Source: JAIBJN01 sp963775395
Lineage (GTDB): Bacteria; Actinomycetota; Thermoleophilia; Gaiellales; Gaiellaceae
Reading direction: 5' to 3'
DNA: 64,000 nt
NCBI GenBank assembly: GCA_963775395.1
Contig: CAVZIX010000016.1
Location: forward strand, 43,201 to 107,200
Positions 25,242 to 32,736 of this stretch are shown here, one piece after another (positions within the stretch are counted from its first letter, which is position 1; every line of letters begins with the position of its first letter). Position numbers and translations under genes: made by a program. The notes beneath the pieces were generated by a model, which was not told where the DNA came from, made no database searches, and saw only the letters and a program-made list of their open reading frames with translations.

Positions 25242-26053
25242 TATCCGAGGACTCTAAGCCCGAGGAGGAGGTAGTGCGCCGCCAGGTTGGCAAAGCGCGA
25301 AAAACGCGCACTCGCCGCCCGGGTGTCCTCCTCGCCGTAGAAGTGCAGCACGGCCTTGCGGAGCCCGAGGTCGCCGGCCGGCCACGCGTCCGGACGCCCG
25401 AGGTGGCGCGCGAGGAACCACTCGGCGGTCCATTCGCCGATCCCCGGGAGCGCGACGAGCGCCGCCTTCACCTCGTCGTCCGGGAGCAGCGTCAGCGCGT
25501 CGAGGTCCAGGTCGGCTTGCGCGAGACCGACGATGTACTCCGCCTTCCGCCGCGAGAACCCGACGGCGACGATCTCCTCAGGCCGCGCGAGCGCCAGCCG
25601 CTCCCGCGTCGGGAAGGCGTGTGCGACATCGTGCTGCACGCCGAAGGCCTCGATCAGCCGGTTGCGGATGCTGAACGCCGCCTGGAGCGAGATCTGCTGG
25701 GCGCTGATCGACGTGACGAGGGTCTCGAAGGGGTCGGGGACGAGCGGCGGCCTGAAGCCGCGGAGGGTCGGCACCACCCGGGCGAGGACCGGCTCCGTGG
25801 CCGCGAAGGCCGCGAAGGCGTCGAGATCGAAGGGTGCGCCGAGATAGCGGCGCACGTCGTCGACGACCGAAGGCTCGCCGGGCTCGATGCTGACTCCGCC
25901 GGGAGCCGCCTCGATCCGGACTTCCCTACCCGCGAAGACCCGGTAGAGCGCGTCGTCGCGGTACAGGTTGGCGAGGTCGAGCCCGAAGGCGCGGTAGCGC
26001 TCGGTCGAGAGACCGAAGTCGAACGGCTCAGGAAGCGAGACTGCGAGCGACAG
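25241..26053 (-). CDS. DNA-3-methyladenine glycosylase II (AlkA-like)
   Basis: About 270 residues. The HhH-GPD motif is LVALPGIGEWTAEWFLARHLGR, followed by the catalytic aspartate in PAGDLGLRKAV. SISAQQISLQAAFSIRNRL is the preceding conserved helix. It removes alkylated purines. The N-terminal AlkA_N region extends to the overlap with the HAD gene, but no ATG, GTG or TTG occurs there. CTG at 26053, with GAGG 9 bases upstream, is proposed; an in-frame ATG at 26197 would add a low-complexity extension. Confidence 0.82.
   Translation of the reverse strand: MSLAVSLPEPFDFGLSTERYRAFGLDLANLYRDDALYRVFAGREVRIEAAPGGVSIEPGEPSVVDDVRRYLGAPFDLDAFAAFAATEPVLARVVPTLRGFRPPLVPDPFETLVTSISAQQISLQAAFSIRNRLIEAFGVQHDVAHAFPTRERLALARPEEIVAVGFSRRKAEYIVGLAQADLDLDALTLLPDDEVKAALVALPGIGEWTAEWFLARHLGRPDAWPAGDLGLRKAVLHFYGEEDTRAASARFSRFANLAAHYLLLGLRVLG
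25295..25310. repeat. GCGCG-A5-CGCGC palindrome, copy 2 (inside the glycosylase gene)
   Basis: Identical over 16 bases to the copy at 22398-22413; see that entry. Confidence 0.35.
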
Positions 26054-26663
26054 AGTGGAAGTCCTCGAAGGGCTCGAAGTCGATGCCGCGCTCCGCCAGA
26101 TAGGCGGCGAGACCGCGCGTGGCGAAGACCCGGTCGGACGCCTCCGCGCCGCAGCGGTCGGAGTACCCGTCGCCGATGTAGACGATCTCGCCGTCACCTC
26201 CGAATCGCCGCACGATCGAGCGCTTGCACGACTCGCCGCAGTTCTCGCACGACTCGTCGTAACGCCAGTCGACGATCCAGCCGTCGGGGTCGGGATCGAC
26301 GCGGTTGGCGTGCAGCTCGACGTCGAGGCCTTCCCGCTCGAGGATCGGCTCGATCAGCTCGTGGAAGCCGCTCGAGACGATGATGAGCCGCCAGCCCTGC
26401 TCGTGGGCAAGGGCGACGAGCTCACCGAAGCCGGGGCGCAGCTCGACGTTCTCGAGCTCCCAGCGGACGACCTCGTCGAGCGGCTTCCGCACGGGCCGGA
26501 ACTCGCGCGTGATCACCTCGCGCAGGGTCAGGCGGCCGTCATCCAGGCCGTCGTCGACCTCCTGGTAGACCTCGGGATCGCCGAACGTGCTCGCGATCGT
26601 GTCGAGGAGGTCGGTCTTCGTGACGGTGCCGTCGAAGTCGACGACGATCGTGCGGCCGCTCAA
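26028..26663 (-). CDS. HAD-superfamily phosphatase (MtnX/SerB-like)
   Basis: 211 residues. Motif I is VVDFDGTVTKTD, motif II lies in LIIVSSGF and motif III/IV in IVYIGDGYSDRCGA. A cysteine cluster (CENCGESCKRS) sits in the cap region, as in MtnX-like phosphatases. Likely a small-molecule phosphatase. The TTG start overlaps the hmgA stop (TTGA). The methionine-salvage function of MtnX is not supported by the neighbours. Confidence 0.82.
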   Translation of the reverse strand: MSGRTIVVDFDGTVTKTDLLDTIASTFGDPEVYQEVDDGLDDGRLTLREVITREFRPVRKPLDEVVRWELENVELRPGFGELVALAHEQGWRLIIVSSGFHELIEPILEREGLDVELHANRVDPDPDGWIVDWRYDESCENCGESCKRSIVRRFGGDGEIVYIGDGYSDRCGAEASDRVFATRGLAAYLAERGIDFEPFEDFHSVARSLAS

Positions 26664-27865
26664 AAGTGGCTCGTGACCCCCGCGGGATCCTCGTCGGCGA
26701 CCGTCCCGGTCTGCGGATCCTCGAGCCACGAGTACGCGTAGCTCGGCTCGTCCAGCCCGCGCGCGAGCTCGGTCAGCCGCAGCGGGTGGAACGTGTCGCA
26801 CATGACGGCGAGCTCGTGGGTCTCGGTCATCCCGAGCGACTTCTCCGCGAGACCCGGGTGCGGGCCGTGCGGGATCCCCGACGGGTGCAGCGTCACCGAG
26901 CCGACCTCGATGCCCTTCCGCGAGGAGAAGTTCCCGTCGACGTAATAGATCATCTCCTCGCTGTTCAGGTTCGAGTGGTGGTACGGGATCGGGACCGCCT
27001 GCGGGTCGAAGTCGAGCTTGCGCGGACAGAACGAGCAGATGACGAAGTTGCGGCCCTGGAACGTCTGGTGCGACGGCGGCGGCATGTGGATGCGGCCGGT
27101 GATCGGCTCGAAGTCGTGGATGGAGAACGTCCACGGGTAGACGTAGCCGTCCCAGCCGACGACGTCGAACGGGTGGTAGTCGAGCACGTAGCTCTGGTAG
27201 CCGTCCTTGATCCGCAGCCTGACCAGGTGCTCGCCGCGGTCGGCGTGGGTTTTCAGCTCGGTCGGCGCGTGCATGTCGCGGTGGTAGAACGGCGCATGCT
27301 CGAGGAGCTGGCCGTACTCGTTCCGATAGCGGCGCGGGATCTCGATCAGGCCCGGCGAGACGAAGACGAGGTGGCGCTGGTCGCCCTCGGGAGCGAAACG
27401 GTAGGTCGTACCGCGCGGGACTACGATGTAGTCGCCCTCCTTGTACGGAAGGTCGCCGAAGATCGTCTCGAGCGTGCCGCTGCCCTCGTGGACGAAGACA
27501 ACCTCGTCGCCCTCGCCGTTGCGGTAGAAGAAGTCCATCGCCTCGGTCGGCCGCGCGAGCGCGATCTCGACGTCGTCGTTCCACATGAGGAGCTGCCGGC
27601 CGGAGATCGGGTCCCCGCCGGCGGGGATGTCGTGGGTGCGAAAGTGCCGGTGGGCGTGCCCGTCGGGCACCCACTCCTCGCGCTCGATCGGCTCGAAGTC
27701 GCCCACCTCCTTCACCCGGCAGGGGGACTGGAGGTGGTAGAGGATCGACTCGTTCCCGGAGAACCCCTCGAGCCCCATGACCTCCTCGGTCAGGAGCGTG
27801 CCGTTCTCCCGGAACTGGATGTGGCGCTTGCGGGGAAGACGTCCGAGCTGCTGATACATGGGCAT
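26660..27865 (-). CDS. hmgA: Homogentisate 1,2-dioxygenase
   Basis: 401 residues. Opens the ring of homogentisate to maleylacetoacetate with Fe(II) and O2. The cupin core includes MDFFYRNGEGDEVVFVHEG, and the C-terminal metal-site region PYHHSNLNSEEMIYYVDGNF carries the His and Glu residues expected to bind iron, with HPSGIPHGPHPG following. It belongs to the shorter bacterial type. hpd and an FAH-family hydrolase within 3 kb complete the pathway. First gene of an operon with HAD, glycosylase and hypothetical genes. Confidence 0.94.
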   Translation of the reverse strand: MPMYQQLGRLPRKRHIQFRENGTLLTEEVMGLEGFSGNESILYHLQSPCRVKEVGDFEPIEREEWVPDGHAHRHFRTHDIPAGGDPISGRQLLMWNDDVEIALARPTEAMDFFYRNGEGDEVVFVHEGSGTLETIFGDLPYKEGDYIVVPRGTTYRFAPEGDQRHLVFVSPGLIEIPRRYRNEYGQLLEHAPFYHRDMHAPTELKTHADRGEHLVRLRIKDGYQSYVLDYHPFDVVGWDGYVYPWTFSIHDFEPITGRIHMPPPSHQTFQGRNFVICSFCPRKLDFDPQAVPIPYHHSNLNSEEMIYYVDGNFSSRKGIEVGSVTLHPSGIPHGPHPGLAEKSLGMTETHELAVMCDTFHPLRLTELARGLDEPSYAYSWLEDPQTGTVADEDPAGVTSHF

Positions 27866-27898
27866 GCCAGCAGCATATCCAGCGTTCTTCTTCGGTAG

Positions 27899-28237
27899 AT
27901 GTCGGTAGCCGAGACCATCCAGGCCGAGCTCCTTTCCTGGGACGGCGTGACCGCGGCACCCCACCGTTTCGGCGGCGTGGAGTTCCTCCTCGGCCGCCGC
28001 GAGCTCGGCCATCTGCACGGCGACCGCCTCGCCGACCTCCCCTTCCCGCGCCGGGTCCGCGACGAGCTGGTCGAGTCCGGACGCGCCCGTCCGCATCACG
28101 TCCTTCCCGACTCGGGCTGGGTGAGCGTGCGCATCGCCGGGCCGGACGACGTGGCGAACGTGCTCGAGCTCTTCCGCCTGAGCTACGACCGCGCGGTCGA
28201 GGCGGAGCGGCGCAGGGCCGCCACGGACACGTCCTAG
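27899..28237 (+). CDS. Luciferase-domain (DUF5519-like) protein
   Basis: 112 residues. GGVEFLLGRRELGHLHGDRLADLPF followed by RARPHHVLPDSGWVSVRI matches the small DUF5519 (luciferase domain) family, whose name comes from a structural resemblance; the activity is unknown. It is transcribed away from hmgA, with the start codons about 34 bases apart. ATG 27899 is the only good start. Confidence 0.75.
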   Translation: MSVAETIQAELLSWDGVTAAPHRFGGVEFLLGRRELGHLHGDRLADLPFPRRVRDELVESGRARPHHVLPDSGWVSVRIAGPDDVANVLELFRLSYDRAVEAERRRAATDTS

Positions 28238-28239
28238 CC

Positions 28240-28254
28240 GCCCCCTCAGGGGGC
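28240..28254. terminator. Hairpin between convergent genes
   Basis: GCCCCC-TCA-GGGGGC forms a 6-bp stem just after the DUF5519 stop, with ATTTC following on the plus strand. It probably separates this gene from the convergent FAH gene. Confidence 0.5.
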
Positions 28255-28315
28255 CCCCGATTTCAGCCTATTGCGCGGGAACGCGCGCGTGGCGCGCGAG
28301 ATCGTGCCGAGATCG

Positions 28316-29125
28316 TCACGACGCCGGGGCGCCCGCGACGCGGTTCCGGAGCACGCCGATCCCCTCGATCTCGAGCTCGACCTCGTCGCCCGGCTGGAGC
28401 CAGCGGCCGTCGCCGTGCTCGAGGATGCAGCCCGTGCCCACCGTCCCTGAACCGAGGATGTCGCCCGGTACCAGCCGCGTGTTGCGCGCTGCGTGCGCGA
28501 CGAGCTCCTCCCAGGGCCAGTGCAGGTCGCCGAGGTTGCCGCGCGAGCGCTCCTCGCCGTTCACGCGGGCGACCATCTCGAGCCCGAGGCCGCCGAGCTC
28601 GTCCGGCGTGACGACGACCGGGCCGAGGCTGCTGGCGAAGTCCTTGCCCTTCGCCGGCCCGAGACCCACCGCCATCTCCATCTTCTGCAGATCGCGCGCG
28701 GACCAGTCGTTGAGGACCGTGAACCCTGCGATCCGGCCTTCCGCACCGACGACCGCCGCCGCCTCGAGCTCGTAGTCCCACGCCGAGCTCTCGGCCGGGA
28801 ACGCGACCTCGTCCTCGGGGCCGCACACGGCGGCCGGGTTGGAGAAGTAGAAGACCGGGATCCGGTACCACTCCGGTGCCATCTCCAGGCCCCGCTGGGC
28901 ACGTGCGCTCGCCACGTGGCGCTCGAAGGCGTAGAAGTCGCGGATCGACGGAGGGTGCGGGATCGGCGCGACGAGCCGCACGGCATCCAGCGGATGCTCG
29001 CCGACCTCGTCCCCTCCCGATTCGAGCCAGGATGCGAGCGAGGGGGCGCCGAACTCGACGACCCGATCCCCCTCGACCCGCCCGGGTGCACGGCGACCGC
29101 GCTCCTCGAACGTGCACAGGCGCAG
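28316..29125 (-). CDS. Fumarylacetoacetate hydrolase family protein
   Basis: Up to 269 residues. Metal-binding and catalytic features include FYAFERHVASAR, WDYELEAAAVVG, FTVLNDWSARDLQ, GKDFASSLGP and LGSGTVGTGC. With hpd and hmgA it should cleave fumarylacetoacetate (or maleylacetoacetate) in tyrosine degradation. A GTG at 28981 would drop the N-terminal domain. The coding frame continues upstream (LRLCTFEERGRRAPGRVEG) to just after the csp stop, where the only candidate is CTG at 29125. Confidence 0.87.
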   Translation of the reverse strand: MRLCTFEERGRRAPGRVEGDRVVEFGAPSLASWLESGGDEVGEHPLDAVRLVAPIPHPPSIRDFYAFERHVASARAQRGLEMAPEWYRIPVFYFSNPAAVCGPEDEVAFPAESSAWDYELEAAAVVGAEGRIAGFTVLNDWSARDLQKMEMAVGLGPAKGKDFASSLGPVVVTPDELGGLGLEMVARVNGEERSRGNLGDLHWPWEELVAHAARNTRLVPGDILGSGTVGTGCILEHGDGRWLQPGDEVELEIEGIGVLRNRVAGAPAS

Positions 29126-29128
29126 CGA

Positions 29129-29338
29129 TCAGCCCTCGACCGGGATCACGTTGGTCGCTTCGGGGCCCTTGGTCCCCTCGCGAGCCTCGTACTCGACCCG
29201 GGCGCCCTCGACCAGGGTCTTGAAGCCCTCGCCGGCAATGTTGGAGAAGTGGACGAAGAGGTCCTTCGACCCCTCGTCAGGCGCGATGAAACCGAAGCCC
29301 TTCGCGTCGTTGAACCACTTCACGGTTCCTGTTGCCAT
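29129..29338 (-). CDS. csp: Cold-shock protein (CspA family)
   Basis: 69 residues, one cold-shock domain. KWFNDAKGFGFIAPDEG is RNP1 and DLFVHFSNI is RNP2. It binds single-stranded RNA/DNA and acts as an RNA chaperone. ATG 29338 is preceded by GGGAGGTG. A leader of roughly 80 bases runs back to TACACT (29427-29422), as is common for csp genes. The FAH gene begins 3 bases after its stop and may be co-transcribed. Confidence 0.95.
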   Translation of the reverse strand: MATGTVKWFNDAKGFGFIAPDEGSKDLFVHFSNIAGEGFKTLVEGARVEYEAREGTKGPEATNVIPVEG

Positions 29339-29421
29339 GAAAACACCTCCCTTCCCGCATACCAACGAACGGGCTGGAAGGCGCAGGGACGCCAAACCTG
29401 ACCTCGCTCGTGCTCCGCCGC

Positions 29422-29427
29422 AGTGTA
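29422..29427 (-). promoter_or_regulatory. -10 hexamer TACACT for csp
   Basis: On the minus strand in the gap after hpd, giving a leader of about 80 bases with a strong Shine-Dalgarno sequence (GGGAGGTG) before the csp ATG. Confidence 0.4.
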
Positions 29428-29437
29428 GACAGACCTC

Positions 29438-30538
29438 CTAGAGGTTGCCCCGCAGCGCCTGTTCGCGCTCGATCGCCTCGAAAAGGGCCTTGAAATTGCC
29501 CTCCCCGAAGCCGACGGCGCCGTGCCGCTCGATCACCTCGAAGAAGAGGGTCGGGCGATCCTGAACGGTGTTCGTGAAGATCTGCAGGAGGTAGCCCTCG
29601 TCGTCGCGGTCGGCCAGGATGCGGAGGCGGCTCAGGTCGGACCAGTCCTCACCGATCTCGCCGACGCGCTGCTCGACGTCGTCGTAGTAGGACGCCGGAG
29701 TCTGGAGGAAGCGGACGCCGCGCTCGCGCAGGGCGTCCACCGTCTTGACGATGTCGCTCGTGGCCAGGGCGATGTGCTGCACGCCCGGGCCGCCGTAGAA
29801 CTCCAGGTACTCCTCGATCTGGCTCTTGCGCTTCCCTTCGGCCGGCTCGTTGATCGGAAGCTTGAAGCGCCCCCCACCGCCGGTCATGACCTTGCTCATG
29901 AGGGCCGAGTACTCGGTCGAGATGGCCTCGTCGGTGAAGTGGACGAGCTGGGCAAACCCGAGGCTGCGCTCGTAGAACTCGACCCAGTGCTCCATCCGCC
30001 CGAGCTCGACGTTCCCGACCACGTGATCCACGAGCTCGAGGCCGACGCCGAGCTGCGGCTTCCCATTCCCACCGTCGAGGGGCTGAAACCCCGGGAGATA
30101 GGCGCCCTCGTACTCCTCGCGGTTGACGAACGAGTGGAGGGTCTCCCCGTAGGTGGCGATGGACGCGAGCTCGACCCGTCCATGCTCGTCCTCGACCCAG
30201 CTGGGCTCGGCGACCCCTGTCGCCCCGCCCTCCACGGCCTGGCGGTACGCCTCGCCGGCGTCCTTCACCTGGAAGGCGACGTCCTTCACCCCGTCGCCGT
30301 GGGCGTGCGCGTGCCGCGCGATCTCGTGATCGGGCCGCAGCGCGCTCGTGACCACGAGGCGGATCGCGCCCTGCTGGAGCACGTACGAGGCGCGGTCGCG
30401 GACGCCGGTCTCAGGGCCCGAGTAGGCGACAGGCTGGAAGCCGAACGCCTGCTCGTAGTAGTAGGCGCACTGCTTGGCGTTCCCTACCCACAGCTCGATG
30501 TGATCCCAGCCCTCGAGGGGCATGAAGTCCTGGTTCAC
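29438..30538 (-). CDS. hpd: 4-hydroxyphenylpyruvate dioxygenase
   Basis: 366 residues. Converts 4-hydroxyphenylpyruvate to homogentisate with Fe(II) and O2. Two glyoxalase-fold halves: WDHIELWVGNAKQCAYYYEQAFGF in the first, and in the second VDHVVGNVELG (first iron His), GPGVQHIALATSDI (second His) and PTLFFEVIER (Glu). GTG 30538 lies 7 bases after TAACAT, supporting this start. First enzyme of the homogentisate pathway encoded here. Confidence 0.96.
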   Translation of the reverse strand: MNQDFMPLEGWDHIELWVGNAKQCAYYYEQAFGFQPVAYSGPETGVRDRASYVLQQGAIRLVVTSALRPDHEIARHAHAHGDGVKDVAFQVKDAGEAYRQAVEGGATGVAEPSWVEDEHGRVELASIATYGETLHSFVNREEYEGAYLPGFQPLDGGNGKPQLGVGLELVDHVVGNVELGRMEHWVEFYERSLGFAQLVHFTDEAISTEYSALMSKVMTGGGGRFKLPINEPAEGKRKSQIEEYLEFYGGPGVQHIALATSDIVKTVDALRERGVRFLQTPASYYDDVEQRVGEIGEDWSDLSRLRILADRDDEGYLLQIFTNTVQDRPTLFFEVIERHGAVGFGEGNFKALFEAIEREQALRGNL

Positions 30539-30545
30539 GGCATGG

Positions 30546-30551
30546 ATGTTA
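30546..30551 (-). promoter_or_regulatory. -10 hexamer TAACAT for hpd
   Basis: Minus strand, 7 bases before the hpd GTG. Confidence 0.5.
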
Positions 30552-30575
30552 GAACCCCTGTCGAAATGATGCGTC

Positions 30576-30689
30576 GCTGCCGGGGCGTGCTGGGCGAGGG
30601 CGAGGCAAGGACGCAGGGAGCGTTCGTAGCCGGAGGCTACGGGCGTGACTGAGGACGCAGCATCGCGCCGTCCAGTGCGGCCCGGCAGC
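30576..30689. other. Structured non-coding element (candidate RNA) between hpd and EamA genes
   Basis: GCTGCCGGG (30576-30584) pairs perfectly with CCCGGCAGC (30681-30689). Inside lies a perfect 7-bp hairpin, CGTAGCC-GGA-GGCTACG (30625-30641), flanked by direct repeats of GGACGCAG at 30609-30616 and 30653-30660. It lies upstream of the hpd promoter, in the 3' region of the EamA gene. It matches no RNA family I can name. Confidence 0.5.
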
Positions 30690-30718
30690 ACCAGGCTTCG
30701 TTTCGAGAGGGGTTCCTT

Positions 30719-31615
30719 TCAGTCGGGCGACGGCGCCGGTGCCCTGGCCTGCCGGGCCAGGAGGATCCCTGCGGCAATGACGAAGCCGCCCGCGAACTGG
30801 AGGGCGCTCATCTCTTCCGAGAGAACGACGAGCGCGAAGAAGGCGCCCAGGAACGGCTGCAGGTTGACGTAGAGCGACGCGCGCGAGGCGCCGACGCGGT
30901 CGATCGCCGTGAACCACATGATGTTCGTGAAGACGAGCGAGAAGAACAGGCTGTAGACGAACGCCGCCCAGGCCAGGCCGCTGAGCGCCGCCCAGTCCTG
31001 CTCGGCGAGTTGCCGCAGCGACGAGAGGACGAGCGGTACGGACCCGATGAGGATCATCACGGCGCTGATCCGGTACGGCGAGTAGCGCCGCATGAGCGGG
31101 CCCATCGCGACCGAGTACGCCGCCCAGGTCACCGAGGCGACGAGGCCGAGGAGGACGCCGCCGAGGTCGCCCGAGAGCCCGCTCGACGTGCCCGCCGCGA
31201 CGAGCGCGACGCCCGAGAACGAGGTCACCGTCGCGATCCAGTGACGCGTGTGTAGGCGCTCGAGCCGGAATGCCTGCGCGATGAGGGCGACGAAGATCGG
31301 GAACGTCCCGAACATGAGCGCCACGGTCGCGGCCGTCGTCAGCCGCACGGAGTACGCGAACGAGAGCTGGTTGAGCCAGATCCCGAGCGCGGCCGCGACG
31401 ATCACGATCCGGTAGTCGGCCCGCTCGATACGGAGCGACCCTTCGCGTGCGTACGTGAACGCCGAAAAGATCACGGCTGCGATCGCGAAGCGCACCGAGG
31501 AGTACGCGAGCGGCTCCCATCCGTGCGTGAGCGCGTACTTGACGACCGTGAAGTTGAAGCTCCACAGGAGGACGGTCACGAGCAGGAGGACGTCGGGGGG
31601 AAGCCGGTGCCGCAC
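30719..31615 (-). CDS. EamA/DMT-family transporter
   Basis: 298 residues with ten TM helices in two EamA repeats (LLLVTVLLWSFNFTVVKYAL and GGVLLGLVASVTWAAYSVAMG). The family exports or imports small metabolites; the substrate is unknown. GTG 31615 is 8 bases after TAGCCT (31629-31624). Divergent from the gene at 31679. Confidence 0.88.
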   Translation of the reverse strand: MRHRLPPDVLLLVTVLLWSFNFTVVKYALTHGWEPLAYSSVRFAIAAVIFSAFTYAREGSLRIERADYRIVIVAAALGIWLNQLSFAYSVRLTTAATVALMFGTFPIFVALIAQAFRLERLHTRHWIATVTSFSGVALVAAGTSSGLSGDLGGVLLGLVASVTWAAYSVAMGPLMRRYSPYRISAVMILIGSVPLVLSSLRQLAEQDWAALSGLAWAAFVYSLFFSLVFTNIMWFTAIDRVGASRASLYVNLQPFLGAFFALVVLSEEMSALQFAGGFVIAAGILLARQARAPAPSPD

Positions 31616-31623
31616 GGAGCGCA

Positions 31624-31670
31624 AGGCTAACCGGGCAGACGCGCCGGAAAGCCGCTTCACGCGGTAGAGT
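31624..31670. promoter_or_regulatory. Divergent promoter pair (EamA / small gene upstream of fabL)
   Basis: TAGCCT on the minus strand (31629-31624, 8 bases from GTG 31615) and TAGAGT on the plus strand (31665-31670, 8 bases from ATG 31679). Confidence 0.45.
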
Positions 31671-31678
31671 CGGCGGCC

Positions 31679-31993
31679 ATGAGCGAGGCCGCAGAGCACC
31701 TGCCCGAGGAGCCCGCCGAGACCCGGATCGAGCCGACGAAGGACGACGTCGACGAGCTCGTCGGCCCCGCCACGCCGCATTTCGCCATGCAGCTCAGGGC
31801 ACGGGTGCGCGCGCTGGTCCGCGACCTCCCCGAAGACCACCCGGTCCGGCAGTACGCCAACGAGAAGATCGCGCTGCTGGAGCGACTCGCGTACGCGACG
31901 TCGAAGGCGGAGGAGGGGCCGCAGGAGCCGCCGACCCGCCTCGGCTGGGAGGAGCTGCCCAGCCACGGTCGCGCCACCGAGCCGGGGTACTAA
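31679..31993 (+). CDS. Hypothetical protein upstream of fabL, 104 residues
   Basis: No family recognised. An acidic N-terminus (EAAEHLPEEPAETRIEP) is followed by a helical middle (FAMQLRARVRALVRDLPEDHPVRQ, ANEKIALLERLAYATSKAEE) and a flexible tail. No TM segment. Its stop overlaps the fabL ATG (TAATG), so it is co-translated with the enoyl reductase; it might be an accessory protein, but nothing proves that. Confidence 0.65.
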   Translation: MSEAAEHLPEEPAETRIEPTKDDVDELVGPATPHFAMQLRARVRALVRDLPEDHPVRQYANEKIALLERLAYATSKAEEGPQEPPTRLGWEELPSHGRATEPGY

Positions 31994-32736
31994 TGGCCGT
32001 CTTCGAGGGCAAGGCCGCCCTCGTCACGGGCGGGTCGCGCGGGATCGGACGGGAAATCGCGCTGCGCCTCGCCGACCTCGGCGCCGCGAAGGTGGCGATC
32101 AGCTATCTGCGCGCCGACTCGGCCGCCGAGGAGACGGCCGAGGAGATCCGCAGCCGCGGCGCCGAGGCGCTGCTCCTGCGCGGGAACGTCGGCGACGCCG
32201 AGAAGGCAGCCGCCCTCGTGGAGGAGGCGGGCCCGCTGGACGTCCTGGTATCGAACGCTGCGACCGGCGTCATCCGGCCCGCCCTCGAGCTGGATGAGAA
32301 GCACTGGGACTGGACGATGAACGCCAATGCGCGGGCGCTCTTTACGCTCGTCCGGCACGCGGCCCCGCAGATGAAGCCCGGCAGCTCGGTCGTGGCCATG
32401 TCGAGCCTCGGCTCGCAGCGGGTGATGGCCAACTACGTGCTCGTGGGCGTCTCGAAGGCGGCTCTCGAGACGCTGGTGCGCTATCTCGCCGTCGAGCTCG
32501 CACCGCAGGACATCCGCGTCAACGCCGTCTCGGCCGGGCTCGTGGAGACCGGCGCGCTCGCGTACTTCCCCGACCGGGAGGAGATGCTGGAGTGGTACGC
32601 GCGGCGGACGCCGGCCGGGCGCCTCGTCGAGCCGAAGGATGTCGCCGAGGTCGTTTGCTTCCTTGCCTCACCTGCCGCCGGGATGATCCGCGGCCAGACG
32701 CTCATCGTCGACGGCGGCTACTCGCTGCTCGCGTAG
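31993..32736 (+). CDS. fabL: Enoyl-[acyl-carrier-protein] reductase, FabL type
   Basis: 247 residues, short-chain dehydrogenase. The cofactor loop is LVTGGSRGIGREIA. The active site shows ANYVLVGVSKAALETLVRYL, with Tyr and Lys spaced by six residues, as in Bacillus FabL rather than classic SDRs. The NAVSAGLVETGALAYFP and GMIRGQTLIVDGGYSLL segments also match FabL closely. It reduces enoyl-ACP in fatty-acid elongation with NADPH. FabL is predicted to be insensitive to triclosan, unlike FabI. Confidence 0.82.
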   Translation: MAVFEGKAALVTGGSRGIGREIALRLADLGAAKVAISYLRADSAAEETAEEIRSRGAEALLLRGNVGDAEKAAALVEEAGPLDVLVSNAATGVIRPALELDEKHWDWTMNANARALFTLVRHAAPQMKPGSSVVAMSSLGSQRVMANYVLVGVSKAALETLVRYLAVELAPQDIRVNAVSAGLVETGALAYFPDREEMLEWYARRTPAGRLVEPKDVAEVVCFLASPAAGMIRGQTLIVDGGYSLLA

